Assembly: GCF_000330885.1 (NCBI RefSeq)
Contig: NC_020062.1
Span: 442,374 to 506,373 of the forward strand
Length of the DNA: 64,000 bases
Source: Rhizobium tropici CIAT 899
GTDB taxonomy: Bacteria > Pseudomonadota > Alphaproteobacteria > Rhizobiales > Rhizobiaceae
Reading direction: 5' to 3'
Shown in pieces: positions 37,493-45,641 of the stretch (its first letter is position 1; every line of letters starts with the position of its first letter). The translations under genes were made by a program, and so were the position numbers. The notes under the pieces are model-generated. The model had not been told where the DNA came from and searched no databases. It was given only the letters and a program-made list of their open reading frames with translations.

Positions 37493-38854
37493 ATGGAGCT
37501 GAATAGATCGGTACGAAGGGCAGGGGGCCATGGCAATATAGCCGAGAAAAATAATCGGCCTCCCGGATATGGGTTGTCCATTCTGGCTGCGGTTGGCATG
37601 GCTTTCGTGCTAGGCTTGTCGAGCGCTCATGCGGATGACTATATCCTCGGCCCTCAGGACAAGTTGCGCATACGCGTATATGAATGGCGTCCGATGGCTG
37701 GCTCCGCTGTCGAATGGCAGCCGTTGACCGGCGAATTTGTCATATCGGCATCGGGTAACCTGTCGCTGCCTATCATCGGGACCGTACCGGCAGCCGGCAT
37801 GACTTCCGAGCAGGTCGCCGAGAGCATCGGCGAGCGGTTGAAGACGCAGGTCGGCATGCAAAAGCGTCCCAACGCCTCGGTGGAAGTGGCGCAATACCGG
37901 CCATTCTTCCTGACCGGTCTGGTGGCCAAGCCCGGGCGTTATGATTACAGTCCTGGCCTTACGGTCATTCAGGCCCTCAGCATGGCCGGAGGGACATTCG
38001 GTGTCACTGACCCGACGCTTGTCGGTCTGCAGCGAGAGGCCGTGGTCGCCCGGGGTGATCTGCGCTCTTTGGATGTCGAGCGGCTCAGCCTTCTGGCGCG
38101 GCAGGCGCGTCTGGACGCTGTCATCGACAACAAGCCCTCGATCAGCTTTCCGCCGGAGTTGATGCAGCGTGCAGACGATCCGCTTATCGCCCGCATGATG
38201 GACGAAGAGCAGGATTTGTTCGATACGCGACAGCGTTCCTTGCGCACCGAGACCGATGCGCTGAACCAGGCAAAGCTTCTCGCCAGCAATCAGATCGAAG
38301 CTCTCACCTCGAAGGCCGCTTCGCTTGCAAAGCAGATAGAGCTCGCCACCAAGGATGTCGGAACGGTCAACAAGCTGATCTCCCAGGGGTTGACCGTGTC
38401 ATCGCGCGAGCTTAACGCCAATCAGAACCTGGCCCAGCTCGAAAGCCAGAACCTTGACGTGGCACTTGCCAATCTCAAGGCACGGCAGGACATCGCGAAG
38501 GCGGATGGCGATATTGCCGATGTCAGCAATCGTTATCGTACGCAGGCATTGACCGAGGCGGCAGATGTGCGCGATCGCCTCGCAGCCAACAGGGAGAAGT
38601 CAGCAACGACCCAAGCTCTGCTCGACAATATTCAAGCGCGTGCCCCCGCGGCTGCGGCAAGTCTGGCAAGCGAGGATCCGCGACGCACGCTCAAGACCAC
38701 GATAGATCGCATCGTCGACGGCAGCTTACATAGCATGGCTGCGAGCGACAATGATCCGGTCGCGCCCGGCGATGTCATTCGCGTCGAAGATGAAAAGCCG
38801 CAGGCGCTGACTCAAACGACAGACAATGGGTTAGGCCCGGCATTGTCTCCGTGA
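37493..38854 (+). CDS. Polysaccharide export protein (ExoF/Wza-like, SLBB)
   Basis: 453 residues from the ATG at 37493 (AGGAGTG upstream). A hydrophobic signal near residues 28-45 (SILAAVGMAFVLGLSSAHA) precedes the polysaccharide-export domain YILGPQDKLRIRVYEW. The SLBB-type segment GLVAKPGRYDYSPGLTVIQA follows, then a long charged coiled coil (about 235-400). There is no lipobox cysteine, so it resembles periplasmic ExoF/GumB-type proteins rather than the lipoprotein Wza. It works with the Wzc-like protein to carry the polymer to the outer membrane. Preceded by a GT4 gene on the same strand. Confidence 0.88.
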   Translation: MELNRSVRRAGGHGNIAEKNNRPPGYGLSILAAVGMAFVLGLSSAHADDYILGPQDKLRIRVYEWRPMAGSAVEWQPLTGEFVISASGNLSLPIIGTVPAAGMTSEQVAESIGERLKTQVGMQKRPNASVEVAQYRPFFLTGLVAKPGRYDYSPGLTVIQALSMAGGTFGVTDPTLVGLQREAVVARGDLRSLDVERLSLLARQARLDAVIDNKPSISFPPELMQRADDPLIARMMDEEQDLFDTRQRSLRTETDALNQAKLLASNQIEALTSKAASLAKQIELATKDVGTVNKLISQGLTVSSRELNANQNLAQLESQNLDVALANLKARQDIAKADGDIADVSNRYRTQALTEAADVRDRLAANREKSATTQALLDNIQARAPAAAASLASEDPRRTLKTTIDRIVDGSLHSMAASDNDPVAPGDVIRVEDEKPQALTQTTDNGLGPALSP

Positions 38855-39126
38855 CGGCAAAACGGTTCCGTAGATTCGGGCAAATCCAAAAAGGCCTGCA
38901 AGCAGAGGATGCTTTTAGAGCGGCTTTCGCATTCTGCGCGTATCGATCGCAGCCAATAATCATCTCAGAGTAGTAATTTCGCTCTCATCGTTAGTCTTTC
39001 TCTGAAAATTGGGCGTATAACCGCATAAGCGGGAAATATTCGACTTGTCCCAGAGGCGCAGATCACGGATACTATGAATAGGTATTATTTTTGATCGAAG
39101 ATGAACTACTCGGAGCTAGACGTTTG

Positions 39127-39507
39127 ATGGCTTGGGGTCTCATTGTCTCTTTCGCGGTCGGGGCTTTATGTGCCCTAAGAGTACCAATTCTGCTTTTTAC
39201 GATCATCGTCCTCATTGTGATGGTCGGTTATGCACTTTCCAATATCGGCTCTGGTAGCTCTCCACTCGACATCTTAGCATGGTCTTTCATTCTGGCTGCC
39301 GTGCTCGAGGCTGGGTATATTTTTCCGCGCATGTTACTTTACGTCATCTACGTAAAAGTGCTCGGACGGGATATCGGCAGGTCGAACTCGAGGAACGGGT
39401 CAGACCTCTTCACCAACAACCTGTTTCAGGCCCGTTCGGATGCAAGGCTTTCTGCGAAAGCTGAGCGCGGAGGTGTCGATAAAGCTCGCCCCGGCATGCC
39501 GGACTGA
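39127..39507 (+). CDS. Small membrane protein of unknown function
   Basis: 126 residues from the ATG at 39127, or 138 from a TTG at 39091. Three to four hydrophobic segments: LIVSFAVGALCALRV, ILLFTIIVLIVMVGYALS and LAWSFILAAVLEAGYIFP, then a polar tail RSNSRNGSDLF. The overall layout recalls small inner-membrane regulators of exopolysaccharide synthesis (ExoX/PsiA type), and the gene sits at the right end of the EPS locus, but I see no diagnostic motif. Function not assigned. Confidence 0.6.
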   Translation: MAWGLIVSFAVGALCALRVPILLFTIIVLIVMVGYALSNIGSGSSPLDILAWSFILAAVLEAGYIFPRMLLYVIYVKVLGRDIGRSNSRNGSDLFTNNLFQARSDARLSAKAERGGVDKARPGMPD

Positions 39508-39564
39508 AAGAAAAGCCGCGCTGATGGCCTATGCCTTTGTTTCGCGAGGGAGGCCGAGCGTCGC

Positions 39565-40398
39565 TCAGGATTCAGGCGCTATAATTTGGGGCGTTTCTCC
39601 GCTTCTCAGTGTCCGCGAAACATACCAGCCGTCCCATTGCGAGAACTGCGGAAATACGCGTCTGTATCCCTTGCCTTCAAGGAGCGTCTGGATCGCCGTT
39701 TCGGTCTTGGGATTATTCTCCACGGAAATGAGCTGAAATTCACGGCTGAAACTATAGGCAGAAAGTATGTCCAGCTCACTGCCTTCCGTATCTATCGAAA
39801 AGTAGTCGATGACGGTTGGCGCGTTGTAGGTATCAAGCAGGTCGTCCAGCGATATGGTCTCTACCTCGATCTGTCTCCCCTGACTGCGAACGCCGGAAAA
39901 ATGATCTCCCTGAGAAAAATCTGCAATGGAGCTCAATTCCGGGTCAGTTTCATCCGTGACGATGAATTTGACTGTCGCGCCGGAACTCGATGATACGCAT
40001 CGATGCTCGATGGAGGCGGATCTGTTGGCCGCCAGATCGGAATGCCAGATCGGGTTCGGCTCGGCGAGGATCCCATTCCAGCCGAACTTCTTTTCAAGGA
40101 GCCAGCTGTTGCTATTCTTCAAGCCATTGGTCGAGCCGAATTCCACGAAAAATCCGTTTCTTTTCTCTGCCAGCTCGAAACAAACCCAGAGATCCTGCAT
40201 GATCTGCGCGTGCGACCAGCTTCGCCTGGCCAGGCAATAGCTGAGGAACCTGGCATTGTCGTCCAGTATGATGTCGGCTATTTCCGCTCTGTTCAGGCGA
40301 ATGGCGTTGAAAATAGCTTTTTGCAGAGTTTTATTCTTATGAAACCTGCCAACAGCAGATGATAATCCAGACAGCATGAATTTCTTGGCATCAAACAT
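39565..40398 (-). CDS. FkbM-family methyltransferase
   Basis: 277 residues from the ATG at 40398; a TTG eight codons upstream is possible. FFVEFGSTNGLKNSNSWLLE is the SAM-binding loop in the FkbM variant, followed by GILAEPNPIWHSDL and the family hallmark DYFSIDTEGSELDIL. FkbM enzymes O-methylate sugars and other substrates and are frequent in polysaccharide loci. It converges with the small membrane protein gene. Substrate unknown. Confidence 0.88.
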   Translation of the reverse strand: MFDAKKFMLSGLSSAVGRFHKNKTLQKAIFNAIRLNRAEIADIILDDNARFLSYCLARRSWSHAQIMQDLWVCFELAEKRNGFFVEFGSTNGLKNSNSWLLEKKFGWNGILAEPNPIWHSDLAANRSASIEHRCVSSSSGATVKFIVTDETDPELSSIADFSQGDHFSGVRSQGRQIEVETISLDDLLDTYNAPTVIDYFSIDTEGSELDILSAYSFSREFQLISVENNPKTETAIQTLLEGKGYRRVFPQFSQWDGWYVSRTLRSGETPQIIAPES

Positions 40399-40735
40399 CT
40401 TGGCAATCCAAATATTCTGCAAGGCTAAGTTAGCGCATTATTCGCTCTTAACCAATCGATATTCCTAGTCTTGGGTCCGGTTGTATCGTTTGCCAGGCAA
40501 TCCGAAGCGGAAGGAGATCATGCATAGACATCATGGGAGGCAATGCGCATGCTCATCGAGGCATCGCGTCGAGCTCCGCGACTCCGTCGAGCAGGCGAGA
40601 TTTGGCAAATGTTATCTCGAAAGGCGGCCGTACGGCGAATACGGCGCACTACCCTCACGGAAGAACGAACGACGCTTCCGTCGCGGTCTCCCGGCAATAA
40701 AATAAGAAAGTATAGGAGGCGCGCCTCAGGGTGCG
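40399..40735. other. Intergenic region at the right end of the EPS locus
   Basis: Lies between the start of the FkbM gene and the stop of the ProQ-like gene. Two short plus-strand frames (40481-40705, 40543-40785) have ribosome-binding-like purines but a very basic, low-complexity translation rich in Arg, as expected from chance frames. I see no hairpin, repeat or RNA gene I can support. Confidence 0.4.
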
Positions 40736-41212
40736 TCAGCGAGCGGCGCGGTCCGATCGTCTGCCCAGCAAGGAGGCTCGAATGAGTTCCGCTTTGTTCA
40801 CGACCGGCGGCGGAGGCGGCTCTTCGCGCTGAGCTGTCGCCTTGGCGTGTGTCTGACGCAGCGCGATCAGGCGCTGCTGCGCGGCAAGCCTGTCCTCTGC
40901 CGAAAGCGGCTCGATGGGATTGCCGGCGAGATCGTGCCGCATGGAGTCCAATTGAGCACAGGCATGATAGTATCGCTTGGAATGCAGAAACGCGCTGGTG
41001 GCGCGACGAAGCGACATGACTGGCACATCAGGCTTCAAAAGCGGACGGATTTCATTCCAGAGGCCCAGCGCAAAGGGACGAATTGGATCACCGGCCTTGA
41101 CGGGCAGAATGCCGATGGGGCGAAGCAGGAGCGTGTTGATCGCAGCTGCCTTCTTGATGTCGAGCTCCGTCGCCACGATCGGCTCGCGATTGGTCGTCCA
41201 GGGTTCTTCCAT
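40736..41212 (-). CDS. ProQ/FinO-domain RNA-binding protein
   Basis: 158 residues from the ATG at 41212, preceded by AGAGGAACG; a TTG one codon upstream is the alternative. The central part matches the ProQ/FinO domain: GDPIRPFALGLWNEIRPLL (family: KPLALGI...), then LRRATSAFLHSKRYYHACAQ and RHDLAGNPIEPLSAEDRLAA. A short Lys/Arg/Pro tail follows. Such proteins bind structured RNAs and protect or match small RNAs. It is encoded alone, with a 508-bp gap upstream. Confidence 0.82.
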   Translation of the reverse strand: MEEPWTTNREPIVATELDIKKAAAINTLLLRPIGILPVKAGDPIRPFALGLWNEIRPLLKPDVPVMSLRRATSAFLHSKRYYHACAQLDSMRHDLAGNPIEPLSAEDRLAAQQRLIALRQTHAKATAQREEPPPPPVVNKAELIRASLLGRRSDRAAR

Positions 41213-41720
41213 CAAATCGTTCCTCTGCGTGCAATTCCATTACGGTTTGATTGTGAAGTGATTTTGACGGGACGGCAATGAAATCCGCCGCCGCTTGTTC
41301 GCCCTCACGCCAAGCCGACGTCCATATATGAGGTGCGTTGTTCTGCAGCAAGTTTGGTTAACGAGATTTTCATAGTTGGCTGGCTAGTTTTTGCGCCGCC
41401 GCGATAGGTAGCGCGTACGCGGCGCATCCTCTCTCAATCTCGAATTCGTAACAAGCGGTCCCGCGAAAATGTCGCAGGGTCTGAGCCCTGGGTGACTCTT
41501 GCCGCATAGGTGGCGAAGAGGGTCAATCTTTGCAGGCTCGTCTCTGCAGGGTTCAGTCCTGGCCTGCAGCAGGATGCGGGCGCTAAGCTCGCGAAAACGG
41601 CTTCGATCAGTTTCTTTATCCGCCGCGGTTGCGCCATCAAAATAATTTTCTTCCGCCTGTCGGAATCGCCTTCTGTCGGTCGTCCTTGGAGCATCAACCG
41701 CTTCAATCTGGAGGAATATC
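41213..41720. other. Divergent intergenic region between proQ-like and doxX-like genes
   Basis: About 0.5 kb with no supported gene. A minus-strand frame at 41434-41706 and a plus-strand frame at 41510 look like chance frames. The region must hold the promoters of both flanking genes and could hold a small RNA, but I see no diagnostic structure. Confidence 0.4.
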
Positions 41721-42158
41721 GTGGAAAATGCTCAATCAGTTTGGCAGATTGCCGCCATTCTCGCCGCTCGCTTGATCTTCGCTGCCGTCTTCGTGATGGC
41801 TGTCTCGTTCAAATTCATGGATATGGGCGCGACCGCCGGCTATATCGCCGCCGCCGGTTTCCCGTTTCCATTGTTCCTGGCCTGGTGTGCTGCGATCCTT
41901 GAAGTGCTGCTCGTCATTGCCTTCTTGACCGGTGCCCTGTTTACCCCGGCGGCGCTCGTTGCAGCCGTTTATGTCATCTTCCTCGGATTCTCGTTCCACG
42001 GTCCGGCGCGCTGGGCCGGCAACCAGGCCGAATTCGGCTTTTTCGTGGACCATTTCGTTTTCCTTGCGGGGCTGCTCTTCGCAGCGGTGCATGGGCCAGG
42101 CAGCGTGCTTGTCGCAAAGTGGGCACTCCGGCCGGCCAAATATGACGCGGCTTCATAA
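41721..42158 (+). CDS. DoxX-family membrane protein
   Basis: 145 residues with a GTG start supported by GGAGG seven bases upstream. Four membrane helices: the first is LAARLIFAAVFVMAVSFKFMD, followed by GYIAAAGFPFPLFLAWCAAILEV (split), the FTPAALVAAVYVIFLGF helix and the C-terminal FVDHFVFLAGLLFAAVHGPG. The AARLIFAAVF...K...M and GFP motifs are typical of DoxX/DoxD-like proteins. Role unclear; often linked to redox or thiosulfate metabolism, which cannot be judged here. Confidence 0.85.
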   Translation: MENAQSVWQIAAILAARLIFAAVFVMAVSFKFMDMGATAGYIAAAGFPFPLFLAWCAAILEVLLVIAFLTGALFTPAALVAAVYVIFLGFSFHGPARWAGNQAEFGFFVDHFVFLAGLLFAAVHGPGSVLVAKWALRPAKYDAAS

Positions 42159-42366
42159 TAATTTGAAGCTTGCCGCACTATTTGCCCTTTTACCTACAGA
42201 TCGTGATGCGTCGGCGCTGGAAGAGGTGGTCTGTGAAGACCGCAGCTTGCGGCGCCGCTGAATATGCGCGAAGCCGAGTCTCGATTTTAGCGAAGGCTCG
42301 GAAGCGCCGTTGATTTACCTGGCAGGCCCCTTTACTTCTCTCGCTGAAAGAAGAGGTCAGCCAGCC

Positions 42367-43068
42367 ATGGATCATGAAACAAGCCTCCGAAACGAGCGCA
42401 AGCGCGGCTCCGGCGTGAAGGTGGTCTACGATATCTTGCGCGACGAGATTCTGGATCTGGAGCTGCCGCCGGGCAGCCCCATCGACGAGGTGCAGCTTTC
42501 CGAACGTTTCGGCATGTCGCGCACGCCGATCCGTGAAGCCTTGGTGCGGCTGGCGGGTGAGGGGCTGATCGATACGCTGCCCAATCGCTCGACCATGGTG
42601 TCGCAGATCGACTTCCTCAACATGCACAGCTATTTCGATGCGCTGGTGCTGATGTATCGGGTCACGACGCAGCTCGCGGCGAAATATCACCGTCCGGAGG
42701 ATCTGGAAGCCGTGAGGGCTCTCCAGGCTGAATTCGCCAATGCGGTCGAAGCGCAGGACGCGCTTGCCATGATCTCGACCAATGCCGCGCTGCATCTTGC
42801 GATCGCAGAGGCCGGGCGCAATCCCTATTTCACCAGCCTTTTCTCGCGTTTGCTGAACGAAGGTCGGCGCCTTCTGCGCCTCTATTATCAATCCTACAAC
42901 GATCGGCTGCCGCGCCGCTTCGTCGAGGAGCACGATGAAATCATAGCCGCGATCGAGGCGCGGAATACCGAGCTTGCCGAGCGTCTGGCGCGCGAACATG
43001 CCGAACAGATCGTCAGCCAGATCCAGAAACTGCTGATGCGCGAGGAGCGTCTGGACGTCAGTCTTTAA
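42367..43068 (+). CDS. GntR-family transcriptional regulator, FCD subfamily
   Basis: 233 residues from the ATG at 42367. The winged-HTH has VVYDILRDEILDLELPPGSP, then the recognition region LSERFGMSRTPIREALVRLA. The all-helical FCD ligand domain follows, with candidate metal/ligand residues in AALHLAIAEAGRN and FVEEHDEIIAAIEARN. Upstream of the next gene lies TTGTCGACAA, which fits the FadR-type operator. It probably controls the adjacent dehydratase-family gene and perhaps the divergent reductase/dehydrogenase pair in response to a hydroxyproline-like compound (inference). Confidence 0.9.
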   Translation: MDHETSLRNERKRGSGVKVVYDILRDEILDLELPPGSPIDEVQLSERFGMSRTPIREALVRLAGEGLIDTLPNRSTMVSQIDFLNMHSYFDALVLMYRVTTQLAAKYHRPEDLEAVRALQAEFANAVEAQDALAMISTNAALHLAIAEAGRNPYFTSLFSRLLNEGRRLLRLYYQSYNDRLPRRFVEEHDEIIAAIEARNTELAERLAREHAEQIVSQIQKLLMREERLDVSL

Positions 43069-43080
43069 GCTGCATATTTC

Positions 43081-43090
43081 TTGTCGACAA
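43081..43090. promoter_or_regulatory. Putative GntR (FadR-type) operator
   Basis: TTGTCGACAA is a perfect palindrome matching the FCD/FadR-family half-site pattern TnGTm-kACnA with no spacer. It lies 12 bp after the regulator stop and about 100 bp before the next start at 43194. Adjacent TAAATACAAA (43093-43102) recurs at 45439-45448. Confidence 0.5.
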
Positions 43091-43193
43091 ATTAAATACA
43101 AAGATATATGAATGCTGCACAGACGGTGAGGCGTGGCGGCGAATGCGGCTGGTTGCCGATCCACTCGAGCCCAAGCCACAAGAGGATAGACAG

Positions 43194-44156
43194 ATGACCG
43201 CAAGCATTTTCTCCGGCGTAATCCCTGCCTTGATGACCCCGTGCAAGGCCGATCGCAGCCCCGATTTCGATGCGCTCGTGCGCAAGGGCAAGCAGCTCAT
43301 TGCCGAGGGCATGTCGGCTGTCGTCTATTGCGGCTCCATGGGCGATTGGCCGCTGTTGACCGATGCGCAGCGCATGGAAGGGGTAGAACGGCTGACCCAG
43401 GCAGGCGTACCTGTCGTCGTTGGCACCGGCGCCGTCAATACGGCCTCGGCCGTTGCCCATGCCGCGCATGCCCAGAAAGTGGGCGCCAAGGGCCTGATGG
43501 TGATCCCCCGCGTGCTGTCGCGCGGCTCTGTGATTGCCGCGCAGAAGGCGCACTTCAAGGCGATCTTGTCAGCCGCGCCCGATCTTCCCGCCGTTATCTA
43601 TAACAGCCCTTATTATGGGTTTGCCACGCGTGCCGATCTGTTCTTTGCGCTGCGTGCCGAGCATCCGAACCTCGTGGGCTTTAAGGAATTCGGCGGCCCC
43701 GCCGACATGCGCTATGCTGCCGAGAACATCACCAGCCGCGACGATGAGGTATCACTCATGATCGGCGTCGATACCGCGGTCTTCCACGGCTTCGTCAATT
43801 GCGGCGCGACCGGTGCTATCACCGGCATCGGCAACGTTCTGCCCAAGGAAGTCATCCATCTCTGCAATCTCGCGCAGGCTGCCGCCAAGGGTGATGTCGA
43901 TGCGCGTCAGCGCGCGCTCGAGCTGGAGCAGGCGCTTGCCGTCCTGTCTTCTTTCGATGAAGGTCCGGATCTGGTTCTCTTTTTCAAGTACATGATGGTG
44001 CTGAAGGGCGACAAGGAATACGAGCTTCATTTCAATGAAAGCGATGTCTTGAACGAGAGCCAGCGCGGCTATGTCGAGACGCAGTTCAAGCTGTTCAACA
44101 GCTGGTACGCCGAGTGGAGCAGGCTTCCCGGCGCCGTGGAAAAGTATAAGGCCTAA
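43194..44156 (+). CDS. Dihydrodipicolinate-synthase-family lyase/deaminase (HypD-like)
   Basis: 320 residues from the ATG at 43194 (AAGAGGA upstream). TIM-barrel aldolase of the DapA family: GVIPALMTPCKADRS, a G-S-M-G-D-W strand end in place of the usual GTTGE, YNSPYYGFATRADL with the catalytic tyrosine, and the Schiff-base lysine in LVGFKEFGG. The GSMGDW variant and the neighbours (GntR regulator, Ldh2-type reductase, D-amino-acid-dehydrogenase-like flavoprotein) fit 1-pyrroline-4-hydroxy-2-carboxylate deaminase of hydroxyproline degradation rather than lysine synthesis. A true terminator follows. Assignment to the family is firm; the exact substrate is inferred. Confidence 0.85.
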   Translation: MTASIFSGVIPALMTPCKADRSPDFDALVRKGKQLIAEGMSAVVYCGSMGDWPLLTDAQRMEGVERLTQAGVPVVVGTGAVNTASAVAHAAHAQKVGAKGLMVIPRVLSRGSVIAAQKAHFKAILSAAPDLPAVIYNSPYYGFATRADLFFALRAEHPNLVGFKEFGGPADMRYAAENITSRDDEVSLMIGVDTAVFHGFVNCGATGAITGIGNVLPKEVIHLCNLAQAAAKGDVDARQRALELEQALAVLSSFDEGPDLVLFFKYMMVLKGDKEYELHFNESDVLNESQRGYVETQFKLFNSWYAEWSRLPGAVEKYKA

Positions 44157-44171
44157 GCTGTTACAGTCAGC

Positions 44172-44279
44172 TTAGAGCATGTCGCGCAAAAGTGTGCAGC
44201 GGTTTTGCGACAACGACATGCGCAAAATGAAAGACCTAAAGCGCGGGAAGCGAATCTGAAAGATCGCGACGCGCTTTAG
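44172..44279. repeat. Rhizobial intergenic palindromic repeat
   Basis: Two nested palindromes: GCATGTCG...CGACATGC (about 44177-44221) enclosing GCGCAAAAGTGTGCAGCGG, then TAAAGCGCG...CGCGCTTTA (44236-44278). The opening AGAGCATG and the AAAAGTG...CGGTTTT core are typical of the dispersed intergenic repeats of Rhizobium relatives and resemble the first part of the copy at 11221. Genome-wide copy number not visible. Confidence 0.6.
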
Positions 44280-44291
44280 GCTTGATACGCG

Positions 44292-44315
44292 AGAGGCCCC
44301 GCGCGGCCTCTTTTT
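44292..44315 (+). terminator. Rho-independent terminator after the DapA-family gene
   Basis: Stem AGAGGCC / GGCCTCT with a 6-nt loop, followed directly by TTTTT: a textbook intrinsic terminator on the plus strand, 135 bp after the stop and just past the repeat. Confidence 0.8.
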
Positions 44316-44351
44316 ATCTTGTTCTGGCCTTCACTTGCATATCAACGTCGT

Positions 44352-45389
44352 TCAGGCCACGGCATCGAGGCCAAGCTCCTGCAGGCGATCGAGCTGGCGC
44401 ATCTCCTCTGATGTCAGTGGGATACCATCCTTTTCCGCACGGGCGCGAGCGTCGAAACGACGTTGCGAGGGCAAGCGCGCGCCTTGGCCGACAATTGCTT
44501 CGAACAGCACTTCGGCACGGGCAAGCGGGTTTCCTGGTCGACCCGCCGCAAAAGCCTCCGGCGAGAAGGCGACGATGAGTTCGCCGTGGCGTGGCGCAAA
44601 CGCGGTCGAGCCGAGATAATCGAGTGCCTCGCGGCTGGTGAAATCACCGATCATGATGCCAGCCAGAAGTTCGATCATGGTGCCGATCGCCGAACCCTTG
44701 TGACCGCCAAACGGTAGCATAGCGCCCGCGAGCGCCGCTTCCGGATCGGTCGTCGGCTGACCATCGGTATCTATCGCCCAACCCTCAGGCAAAGGCTTGC
44801 CGGCGCGCCGATGCAATTCGATCTCGCCGCGCGCCGCAACCGAAGTCGCGAAGTCGAAGACGTAAGGCGGATTGTCGAGGCGCGGCCAGCCGAAGGCGAA
44901 TGGGTTGGTTCCCAGCAGCGGCGCCGTGCCCCCTGCGGGCGCGACGGTGGCATAGCTGGGGCACATGGCAAAGGCGGCAAGGCCACGCTCCGTCAGCGCT
45001 TCCACCTCCGGCCAGAGTGCTGCGAAATGCGTGCAGTCGCTGATAGCAAGTGCAGCAATGCCGAAATGGCGAGCCTGTTCGGCAAGTACAGGTACGCCGA
45101 GCTCGAAGGCGGCATTGGAAAAGCCGCTCCTGGCATCCACGCGAACGATGGCCGAGTCGGCTAGGTGCTCCAGTTCGGGCACTGCATCCGGCCGAGCTTT
45201 GCCGGCCTTGACCGTGCGCAGCACGCCTTCGATGCGATAGATGCCATGCGATTTGCAGGCATCCCGTTCGCCCGCGACGATCGTCCGTGCGATCGCAGCT
45301 CCCTGTTGTGCATTGAAGCCGGCTTTGGAAAGGATCAATTGGACGCGGCTTTGCAGTGCAGCGGATGTCAGGGTGGTCACATCGGTCAA
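44352..45389 (-). CDS. Ldh family oxidoreductase (malate/L-lactate or delta1-pyrroline/piperideine-2-carboxylate reductase type)
   Basis: 345 residues from a TTG at 45389, preceded by AAGGGAG; the open frame continues upstream to 45710 but without resemblance. Family marks: ERDACKSHGIYRIEG, FGIAALAISDCTHFAALWPE, APAGGTAPLLGTNPFAFGWP (binding of NAD(P)H) and the C-terminal GHKGSAIGTMIELLAG. Members reduce cyclic imino acids or oxidise hydroxy acids. With the neighbours, reduction of a pyrroline carboxylate is the likely job (inference). It is divergent from the flavoprotein gene. Confidence 0.85.
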   Translation of the reverse strand: MTDVTTLTSAALQSRVQLILSKAGFNAQQGAAIARTIVAGERDACKSHGIYRIEGVLRTVKAGKARPDAVPELEHLADSAIVRVDARSGFSNAAFELGVPVLAEQARHFGIAALAISDCTHFAALWPEVEALTERGLAAFAMCPSYATVAPAGGTAPLLGTNPFAFGWPRLDNPPYVFDFATSVAARGEIELHRRAGKPLPEGWAIDTDGQPTTDPEAALAGAMLPFGGHKGSAIGTMIELLAGIMIGDFTSREALDYLGSTAFAPRHGELIVAFSPEAFAAGRPGNPLARAEVLFEAIVGQGARLPSQRRFDARARAEKDGIPLTSEEMRQLDRLQELGLDAVA

Positions 45390-45438
45390 TTTCGGTTCTC
45401 CCTTATTATGCTTGCTTGCATCATAAACATGGAAATTA

Positions 45439-45448
45439 TAAATACAAA
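45439..45448. promoter_or_regulatory. Motif shared with the DapA-family promoter
   Basis: TAAATACAAA here is identical to 43093-43102, and the sequence before it (GAAATTA) resembles ACAAATT there. It sits 50 bp upstream of the Ldh-family start. A common regulator site or simply AT-rich promoter DNA are both possible. Confidence 0.3.
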
Positions 45449-45641
45449 AAGAATACAAAAAATCGACATGCGGGTTAGCTGTTCCGTCTCGTATTTCGGT
45501 TTGCCATAACACTTGACGATAATTGCTTAACCTATCGATATCCGCGCTTGATCCCGTACCGGGAGGAGGGATGCCCATGATCAGCCTTAGCTCTGGAATA
45601 GCGTTTGCCGGCGGAGCGACGCAGATTGCGGAAATACAGAG

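Noticed and set aside
40481..40785. Two short plus-strand frames after the EPS locus with purine-rich upstream sequence
   Set aside because: Translations are Arg-rich and low in hydrophobic pattern, they overlap the real ProQ-like gene on the other strand, and no family resemblance is seen.
41434..41706. Minus-strand frame of 90 codons in the gap before the DoxX gene
   Set aside because: No ribosome-binding site, no protein-like pattern, and a plus-strand frame covers the same bases equally well; treated as chance.
43194..44156. DapA (lysine biosynthesis) as the name of the DHDPS-family gene
   Set aside because: The GTTGE-type active-site strand is replaced by GSMGDW and the neighbours are imino-acid catabolic, so the biosynthetic name is unlikely.
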